DNA of 7,086 nucleotides from Planctomycetaceae bacterium (GTDB lineage: Bacteria > Planctomycetota > Planctomycetia > Planctomycetales > Planctomycetaceae). A model generated the notes under the pieces. That model was not told where the DNA came from, searched no databases, and saw nothing but the letters and a program-made list of their open reading frames with translations. The translations under genes and the position numbers were made by a program. The stretch covers positions 1 through 7,086 of the forward strand of contig JAGQQQ010000073.1 of the NCBI GenBank assembly GCA_020426125.1. Direction: 5' to 3'. Within the stretch, counting starts at the first letter, position 1, and the number at the start of each line of letters is the position of its first letter. Below are positions 1 through 6,700 of this stretch, one piece after another.

Positions 1-1335
1 GAACTCAGTGCATTCGAGGGAGAATTGCGAGGTGACCCGAATCTACAAAGAGTTCTCGCTGAGTCACTGGATTTGGATCACAGTTTGGAAGGGTTTGCCG
101 TTGACCATGAGTCTGAGCGGGAGTCGGTTTTGATCGGCATCGTCAAGACGTGGCTCTCTCCGAGTTTTCTGGCGTTACCGCCTCTGCTTCTCGCAGTCGT
201 CGCCAGGTTCTCTGGGGACTACAGCATGGCGCTGCCTGGGTGGCGTGACTCCGCAATTCAGGGAATTGCGTTCGCGGCGTTAATCGCCGGCCTCCTGTTG
301 GCGGCTGTGTGGGCTGTCTCGAACCACTGGCGACTGATTCGAGCCCCCTTCCTGTCTGGTATCGGGGGTCTGGCAGCATTGTTCTTCTCGTCACTCGCAG
401 CGCAGACAGCGATCAATCAATATACGGAAAGCGAGTTGCTTCAACGGGAGCGGATAATCCAGGACAATCAATGGATATCCTATACCTCCGCGTATTACTG
501 GCCCGACGACTTGCAGGAGACAACGGGCCACCCGGGCCACCGCCCTACGGAAGCCGAGATCCGTCAGGAACTGGAAGTGCTCCGATCCGCCGGGTTTACT
601 GGCGTCTTGCTCCACGAATGCCGGGATCCCAGTGTTGCTCGACTCGCGAAAGAGTTGGGATTCCGCGCCGTCATTCAGGGGATTCGGGTCGCTGACCCCA
701 GTAACTTCGAGGCTGACGAAACTCAACGTCAGATCAGCAATGCCATTGCTGCCTCCGAGGATGTTGATGGCTACATTCTCGGCGAATTCATGGCTCGGGA
801 AGTGGACTGGTCTGGACTGACTGCTGAACTCGCGAGAATTCGCTGGAAGACCGGCAAACCAATAACAGCCTCATTTCTGAACGAGGACTATCTTGGCGTC
901 CGCGGGGAACAAATGCTGGAAATTGCGGACTTCACCGTTCGCTCGTTAAGCCGACCATTCAACGAGCAGTCCGCGAGCGTGGATGCGGCGGTCGAGAAGG
1001 TTGAGGACGCAGTTATGTCTTTTCAGCACGATACCCGGCCCGGGCTGCTGTCGACCGTCTTCTGGCCAACTGGTGGGGGGGCCGCCTTTAATGAAGACCA
1101 GCAGTACGAGTTTTTTCGGCGGGTGAAAAGGCTTTATCGCCCACGAGGAGTCGCTCTTTGCTATTACAGCTCCAGCGATCGGCCATGGGCTCGGCGGCTC
1201 GCCGAAACTTCGAATTACACGCCAGCGTTCGAAGGGCATACCGGACTCTTCGCCACTCGAGAACTTGACGACTCACCGAGTCTTGAGTTCGTGCCCAAGC
1301 GAGCAGTTTCTCTCTTCCGGGAGGATGTGCAATGA
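1..1335 (+). CDS. Membrane-anchored GH17-like (beta-1,3-glucanase fold) protein, 5' end open
   Basis: The frame is open from the first base. It could start at TTG 25, which has a GAGG at 16-19, or be the C-terminal part of a longer protein. Numbering from TTG 25, hydrophobic helices lie near residues 44-63, 77-98 and 110-130, followed by a barrel-like region from about 150 to 415. The GH17 resemblance is spread over several blocks: a helix-strand with LRSAGFTGVLLHECRDPSV (186-204), LAKELGFRAVIQGI (207-220), GYILGEF (249-255, where the family has VxVGNE), LLSTVFWPTGG (341-351, where the family has the EtGWPsgG block), YYSSSDRPWA (380-389, family EAFDxPWK) and EGHTGLF (403-409, family E-x-H-W-G-L-F). 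By this alignment the acid/base glutamate is F255 and the nucleophile is T344, so ordinary hydrolase activity is doubtful. The protein may bind or remodel beta-glucan at the membrane. In some bacteria GH17 domains are fused to family 2 glycosyltransferases, and such a domain could lie upstream of the window. The family call is fairly firm; the function is not. Confidence 0.8.
   Translation, partial: ELSAFEGELRGDPNLQRVLAESLDLDHSLEGFAVDHESERESVLIGIVKTWLSPSFLALPPLLLAVVARFSGDYSMALPGWRDSAIQGIAFAALIAGLLLAAVWAVSNHWRLIRAPFLSGIGGLAALFFSSLAAQTAINQYTESELLQRERIIQDNQWISYTSAYYWPDDLQETTGHPGHRPTEAEIRQELEVLRSAGFTGVLLHECRDPSVARLAKELGFRAVIQGIRVADPSNFEADETQRQISNAIAASEDVDGYILGEFMAREVDWSGLTAELARIRWKTGKPITASFLNEDYLGVRGEQMLEIADFTVRSLSRPFNEQSASVDAAVEKVEDAVMSFQHDTRPGLLSTVFWPTGGGAAFNEDQQYEFFRRVKRLYRPRGVALCYYSSSDRPWARRLAETSNYTPAFEGHTGLFATRELDDSPSLEFVPKRAVSLFREDVQ
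1319..1324 (+). promoter_or_regulatory. Shine-Dalgarno site of the FG-GAP protein gene
   Basis: GGGAGG lies 7 bases before the ATG at 1332, inside the last codons of the upstream gene. It supports this ATG as the true start. With the ATGA stop/start overlap (1332-1335) it suggests the two genes share one transcript and are translationally coupled. No comparable site precedes the third gene. Confidence 0.75.
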
Positions 1336-3365
1336 AACAGATGATTCCGAAAATGATTCGATCATTCGGGAGCTTTCGTCCTCGACGCCGAACATTTCGG
1401 GAACTCGTCGTTGGCGGTATCGAGATGCTCGATCTGAAGGTCTTGCTTTCGAGTATGGCGAACATGCCAATCACCAAAGCGGCAGGGAACTACTCTTTCG
1501 AGCAAGTGACGGATCCGAATACGGGGAACATGGAGCATCGCCTGTTCTACAGAAACCGTCAGATTGGGGCCTTACTCCAGACCCCGGAAGGAACCGTCTC
1601 CTTTCGGGGCCGTCCGGACTTCTTTGAACCAAATGGATTTGGTTCGACGCATCAGTTCAACGCCTTTCTGAACGACGCGGATGCGACCGGAGGACAACTT
1701 GATTTCGTGGACGTGAGCGAAGCGGGGTTTCAGTTCACAGCGTCGGGGGACGTGGCCACGGCAGGTGGGAGTGCCGGAACATGGAGTTTTTCCGGGACAA
1801 TTGCGTTCTTCGCCAATGCCCAGGAGATCCAGCTTCAGGGAACACTGGTGGTGAATCTCAGCGCCTCCTTGGACAAGGATCTCAACCTCGGGGGAATCCC
1901 GTCGAACTATGTCCATCAGATTCCGCTGAATACCGGACAGATTGGCAACTCCGGCGACATGCGGGAATTCCGGATTACCCGCGGAAGCGACTCCATGGCC
2001 CCAGACAATGTTTGGGTTCCTGCGCCAGATGGCAACGACATTGCCGGATTTTTCCCCCAGGATCCCAGTGCCATGGTCACAACGACTGTCGTCGGCAATC
2101 AGAATCTCTCGGATCCCAATCGAATCGCCATCACTAAGCCGACTGTGAGCCTGACAATAACTGCACAGACAGGGCAGATGATCGCGGGGGCCATTTGGGA
2201 TTCCACAATGAACAGCTTTGAGTTCGACAACTTCCGGGCGAGCCATCTCGTTCGCCCCGCGGACACAAGCGCGACAAGCCTGAGCTATGACATTGCATCC
2301 ACTTGGTCCGTTCCCCAGGAGACATTCTTCCCGAAGGGCGAACTGGTCGCCATTGACCGGCTTGACGGGGCTTCCGTTCAAGGCATCAAACAGACCTATC
2401 CGTTGACCTTCCAACCCGGGGCCGACTGGTTCGGCCTGCAAGCCTCGCAATTCCTGACCGGGGATGTGAATGGTGACGGTACCGACGACGTCGTTGCCGT
2501 GACTCCCGGGGGAGATGTCTTTGTCAGCCAAGGGGGGACTTCCACGCCGCTCCTCTGGGGACAATGGACAGCCGGAGCCGCCTCCACCGATCTCAATATT
2601 GGCGACTTCAATAACGATGGCCGCGATGATCTCATCGCTCGCGGAGGAGACGGGCGCTGGAGAATTCTGCGTTCAAACGGCTTCACGTTCGCGGAGATTT
2701 CCGGACCGTCTTGGGCGAAGGAGGGGTGGGCCGACGGCGAAGCGCAGATCGGCGACTTCAACGGAGATGGCCTCGACGACGTCGCCCTTCGCCGAACGAC
2801 CGGCCAGTGGTACTTCGCTCTCGGGACATCAGCAGGGCTGCAAACACAATACGCCGGCGCGTGGAATGAGACGATCTATGCCTGGTCATTGATCCGAACC
2901 GGTGACTTCAATGGAAACGGCCGCACAGACATCATGGGGCGAACCCAATTTGGCGGGTGGTTTACGCTGGAGATCCCCAGCAATGCGAATCGGTTTGCCT
3001 TGAGATTTTCCGGTCGCTGGAGTCCGGGATACACCTGGAACGACGTCACAGTCGCCGACTTTACCGGTGACGGCGTTGATGACCTCGGCGGATGGGAGCA
3101 ACGCGGCATCTGGTGGATTCTCGAAGGAACAACCGGCGTGATGCCTCTGCATGCCTTCGGTCGCTGGGATCCTGCTCGCTCCTGGCAAGCGACGGCCGTC
3201 GATTTGAATGGGGACGTGGAAGTCGACATCGTCGGCTACGCGGCAGGCGAATGGTGGTCGCTGGTAAGCAACGGGGACCGATTCGAGCCCACTCTGTTTC
3301 TGGGAGAGACCAAACAGTTGTCGGCCAATGTCGAAATTCTCGGAGGAGATTTCGTCCCCTCATGA
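1332..3365 (+). CDS. Secreted LEPR-XLL-type protein with C-terminal FG-GAP/VCBS-like repeats
   Basis: The product has 677 residues and starts at an ATG with a good ribosome binding site. The N-terminus is strongly basic (residues 1-23) and leads into IEMLDLKVLLSS (30-41), a diverged form of the planctomycete LEPR-XLL leader; there is no classical long hydrophobic signal core. Residues about 50-365 form a beta-rich region that I do not recognise. The last 300 residues carry repeats 47-52 residues apart, each opening with an acidic loop: GDVNGDGTDD (377), GDFNNDGRDD (424), GDFNGDGLDD (474), GDFNGNGRTD (524), ADFTGDGVDD (576) and the degenerate VDLNGDVEVD (623). These are FG-GAP/VCBS-type calcium-binding motifs that usually build a beta-propeller, and each is followed by a GxW-type strand. 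The protein has no cysteine. It is probably extracellular; FG-GAP propellers mediate adhesion or ligand binding in many proteins, but the ligand here is unknown. The ATGA overlap ties it to the GH17-like gene upstream. Confidence 0.9.
   Translation: MKQMIPKMIRSFGSFRPRRRTFRELVVGGIEMLDLKVLLSSMANMPITKAAGNYSFEQVTDPNTGNMEHRLFYRNRQIGALLQTPEGTVSFRGRPDFFEPNGFGSTHQFNAFLNDADATGGQLDFVDVSEAGFQFTASGDVATAGGSAGTWSFSGTIAFFANAQEIQLQGTLVVNLSASLDKDLNLGGIPSNYVHQIPLNTGQIGNSGDMREFRITRGSDSMAPDNVWVPAPDGNDIAGFFPQDPSAMVTTTVVGNQNLSDPNRIAITKPTVSLTITAQTGQMIAGAIWDSTMNSFEFDNFRASHLVRPADTSATSLSYDIASTWSVPQETFFPKGELVAIDRLDGASVQGIKQTYPLTFQPGADWFGLQASQFLTGDVNGDGTDDVVAVTPGGDVFVSQGGTSTPLLWGQWTAGAASTDLNIGDFNNDGRDDLIARGGDGRWRILRSNGFTFAEISGPSWAKEGWADGEAQIGDFNGDGLDDVALRRTTGQWYFALGTSAGLQTQYAGAWNETIYAWSLIRTGDFNGNGRTDIMGRTQFGGWFTLEIPSNANRFALRFSGRWSPGYTWNDVTVADFTGDGVDDLGGWEQRGIWWILEGTTGVMPLHAFGRWDPARSWQATAVDLNGDVEVDIVGYAAGEWWSLVSNGDRFEPTLFLGETKQLSANVEILGGDFVPS
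1419..1454 (+). other. LEPR-XLL-like N-terminal motif in the FG-GAP protein
   Basis: Residues 30-41 read IEMLDLKVLLSS after an arginine-rich stretch (RPRRRTFREL, 16-25). The pattern E-x-L-x-x-K-x-L-L-S matches the usual LE-x-R-x-LLS/A form with Lys in place of Arg. The motif is typical of large exported planctomycete proteins; its exact role in sorting is not established. Confidence 0.65.
2460..3365 (+). repeat. Six FG-GAP/VCBS-like repeats plus the first residues of a seventh
   Basis: The encoded repeats begin at codons starting at 2460, 2601, 2751, 2901, 3057 and 3198. Five keep a D-x-[NT]-x-[DN]-G loop and the sixth is degenerate (NGDVEVD). Gly-Arg-Trp or similar tryptophan strands recur between loops, for example GQW, GRW and GIWW. 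The reading frame ends at ILGGDFVPS, which looks like the opening strand of another repeat cut off right after GDF. This may be a strand that closes the propeller, or a truncated blade. Confidence 0.8.
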
Positions 3366-3733
3366 TCCTCATCGATGCGATGACGTTTCGACCATAACCC
3401 GAAGCCCCTAAGAATGATCTCGTCAGGACGCATTCACTCGCTGCTGAAAGTTTTCGAATGACGACCACCTCAAGAGAATTCCCTTTGAGTTGGGCCGATG
3501 GCCACTCACTCGAAGAGCGTCTCAAAGTCCTCACCTTTGGGCCTCTGCTCCTCAGATCACCTCCTCGAATCTCGCATGTGCCACTTCGCGAATTTCCCGC
3601 ACACAGGACAGATCAACAGCCGTTTGCCTGCCTATTCGAATTCGCGGGATCATGAGTTCCCTGACGTGAGCCATGAGATTCCCCACCTCGTCCAGCCTCT
3701 GAAATCTTTCCACCACAAGCGCTCATATCGAAG
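3366..3733. other. Intergenic region without a supported gene
   Basis: This 368-base gap separates the FG-GAP gene from the giant repeat gene. Short open frames on the + strand (3458-3655 and 3498-3737) show no recognisable motif and no good ribosome binding site, and the second runs into the next gene's start. A 6-bp stem with a 3-base loop at 3369-3383 lies just after the stop codon but lacks a T-run, so it is not a convincing terminator. I could not pick out a clear -35/-10 promoter for the downstream gene, although the gap is long enough to hold one. The minus strand carries a possible gene remnant, listed separately. Confidence 0.6.
3552..3716 (-). pseudogene. Possible remnant of a small CPxCG zinc-knuckle protein
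   Basis: On the minus strand a frame from GTG 3716 to the TGA at 3554-3552 encodes 54 residues and begins with an amphipathic-looking stretch (VVERFQRLDEVGNLMAHVRE). In the frame reached by skipping one base near 3632, the reading becomes KRLLICPVCGKFAKWHMR and stops at TGA 3559-3557. CPVCGK is a typical zinc-knuckle half-site, but no second Cys pair is visible. Joining the two frames with a single +1 shift would give a tidy basic protein of about 52 residues, which suggests a frameshifted small gene. No ribosome binding site is evident and chance cannot be excluded. This is a weak call. Confidence 0.2.
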
Positions 3734-6700
3734 ATGAATAACAACACACGCCGTTTCCTTCAGTCTTACTTTCGATCCGTCTCCGCACAATTCCGCAGTC
3801 GTCACAACTCCCGGGCGATTCGACCTCAGAGTCATCCTCGCAGCTTTCTGCCGGAACAGTATGAAGAACGTGTCATGCTTGCCGGCGCGTCGATCGGAAC
3901 GATGGCTCCCTCGGGGATCACTACCGCGCCCGTTTCCTCTGTCGATGTCACGTTTGACCAGGTCGTTCAGCCTGCGACATTCACACAGGATGACATTGCT
4001 ATTCAAGCCCCCGATGGACAGGTCATCAATCTCTCCGCGGATCCTGTCGACAGCGGGGATCAGCAGACCTTTACATTGAACTTCACTGCCGCGGTCAGTT
4101 TGCCGGGAACCTATCGAGTCCAGATTGGTCCAGACGTTCTCAATGCGTCTGGTGAGCCGATGAACCAGGACGGAGACGGCACCGACGGCGAACTCGGCCA
4201 GGACGAGTTCAACGACTCGTTCACCATCAACGCCGTTCCCCAAACCTTGCCGGTCGTTCAGGACTTCGACGGCGGGGACATCGCGAACCTACCTGGGTGG
4301 AGTTTCAAGACCGACTTCGGGAAAACGATTGAGCTTACGAACAACGACAACGCTCAATCCGGCCTATACCACCTGAAATTTGATCAGTCGTCCTCCGGTG
4401 AGTCGCGCGGGACGGCGACACTTGTTCTCGATTTGACTGCGGATGCTGGAGCGACGGATCTCACACTCGACTTTTGGACAAAGGAATTGACGACGTCCAG
4501 CAGCAACTTCATGCAGATCTATGTTAGCGGAGACGGCGTCTCCTATTCGTTTGTCGCATCGCCCGGAACGGCAATCGGGGAGTATGTGCACTACTCCTAT
4601 GACCTGGATGACATGTTATCGACTCGTGGAATTACACTCGACGGGGATGTTTACATTGACTTTCGGCATCGTGGACTTTCCACATCACATGAGACCACCC
4701 TGGACGATGTCCGCGTTTCCAGAGGTTTAGATGTTTCCGGACCAAGAGTTGTTTCTCATGTGCCAAACACTCCTCAGGTCGGCCCGATTAGCAACTTCGA
4801 CGTCACGTTTGACGAACCGATCGACGGGGCAACATTCCTCGCAAGCGATGTCACGGTGCGTGATCCCTCGGGGAATCCTGTCACTTTGTCAGGTGCCCCT
4901 GTTGACACTGGAGACAAGCTGACTTGGCGGGTCAATTTTGCGTCTCCTCAAACGCTTGCCGGAGAATATGACATCTCCATCGGCCCGGATGTCCGCGATC
5001 TGGCGGGCAATCAGATGAACCAGATTGGCGATGCCAGCAATGGGTCCGGAACTGACGCCTACAACAACGAAATCCACATCTCCGCGCCCGCGTTAACTGT
5101 CCCTTTCACCGAAGGATTTGAAGGAGGGTCGGTCGCAGCGTTGACGAACTGGGCGTTCGCAACCTCAGGGACCGGGCGCATTCAAGTCATCGACACGAAT
5201 TCTCCCCACGGCGGACAATACCAGTTGGAATTTGGCCATAGTGTCTCCGGGTCGGGAAATTCGGAGGCAACCCTGAAGTTTGATCTGTCGTCACTTTCCG
5301 GCGCGACAGACCTGACGCTTGACTTCTGGGTGCAGGAATCGACAGATTTCTCAAATTCCCTGAGTCTGTATGTCAGTGGCGACGGGACATCCTGGCAAGG
5401 TGTCAGTTCTGTTAGCAATGTTCCAGTAAATGAAAACTTCCACGTTGCTTTCGATCTTGACGCCGCTCTGACGTCCAAGGGTATTAGCTTCGACGGCGAC
5501 GTCTACCTTCAGTTGAGGCATTTCAGTGGAGGTTCGGCCGGATACCGGTATCGAATCGATGATTTGCGTGTGGCTCAAGGACTCGACGTCTTTGGGCCGA
5601 CTGTTGTGGGGCAGTCTCCCAATACCCCTCAACAAGGCCCGTTGAACTTCGTCGACGTGACTTTTAATGAGCCTGTGAACGGAGCGACTTTCACCTCCGC
5701 AGAAATTCTCGTGTCGGATCCTTTGGGAAATCCGGTTGCGCTCTCTGGCAATCCCGTAGATTCAGGCGATCAGACCACCTGGCGATTGAATTTCGACCAG
5801 CCACAAACCCAGGCAGGAAGCTATACCCTCAGAATTGGCACGGGAGTCCAGGATCCTGCTGGAAATCCCCTGAATCGAGACCAGGATGAAGTCAACGGGA
5901 ATACGAATGATTCGTTTGTCACGACATTCGACTTGTTGACCACTCCGATTTCTGTACTCCCCTACCTGGAGGGATTCGAAGCAGGATCAACTGCCGCACT
6001 GACGGCCGGGTGGTCGTTTGCAACGACAGGTCCTGGTACAGTCGAAGTCGTCGATACGAATTCTCCTCAGAGCGGGACGTACCATCTTGAATTCGGCCAG
6101 AACGGATCGGGGTCATCCACGGCGGATGCGATTGTCAAACTCGATCTGACGTCGTATGCCGGGGCAAATGACCTCACCCTCGACTTCTGGACACAAGAGT
6201 CAACGGCCTTTTCGAGCAACTATTTAACGTTGTTCGTCAGTGGAGATGGCACCAGTTGGAATTCCATCACGTCAATCGACAGTACGCCCGTCAATCAGAA
6301 CTTTCACGCGGGTTTCGATCTCGACGCAATGCTGACCGCCAACGGGATCACATTCGATAGTGATGTCTATGTTCGACTGCGACACATCGGAGGTTCGTCG
6401 GGATACGCGACCCGTATTGATGATTTTCGGATCGCTCAGGGAATCGACGTGTTTGGTCCCCGAGTGATCAGCCAGAATCCAAGTGTTCCGCAGCAAAGCC
6501 CCATCGATTTTGTCGACGTGACTTTCAATGAGCCGATTGACAGTTCTTCCTTCACGTCTAGCCAAGTCTCGGTCATTGATCCTCTGGGGCACCCAGTCGT
6601 TTTGGTGGGCAATCCCGTTGACTCGGGCGACAAGATGACTTGGCGGTTGAACTTCGCCTCACAACAATCCCTCCCGGGAGAATACCGAGTTGGAATCTCG

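Noticed and set aside
1572..2564. Long open frame of 330 codons on the minus strand
   Set aside because: It is antisense to the second gene, whose + strand frame has the coupled start, LEPR-XLL-like leader and FG-GAP repeats; the minus translation shows no recognisable domain.
3369..3383. Hairpin TCATCG-ATG-CGATGA just after the FG-GAP gene
   Set aside because: The stem has only 6 base pairs, is not GC-rich and has no T-run after it, so an intrinsic terminator is not supported.
3458..3737. Two overlapping short + strand frames (3458-3655 and 3498-3737)
   Set aside because: Neither has a good ribosome binding site or motif; the second overlaps the next start codon, and the cysteine and histidine near 3580 are antisense to the minus-strand CPVCG reading.
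3650..4243. Minus-strand open frame of 197 codons overlapping the start of the giant gene
   Set aside because: It mirrors the + strand coding region with the LEPR-XLL-like leader and first Ig-like domain, and its own translation shows no motif.
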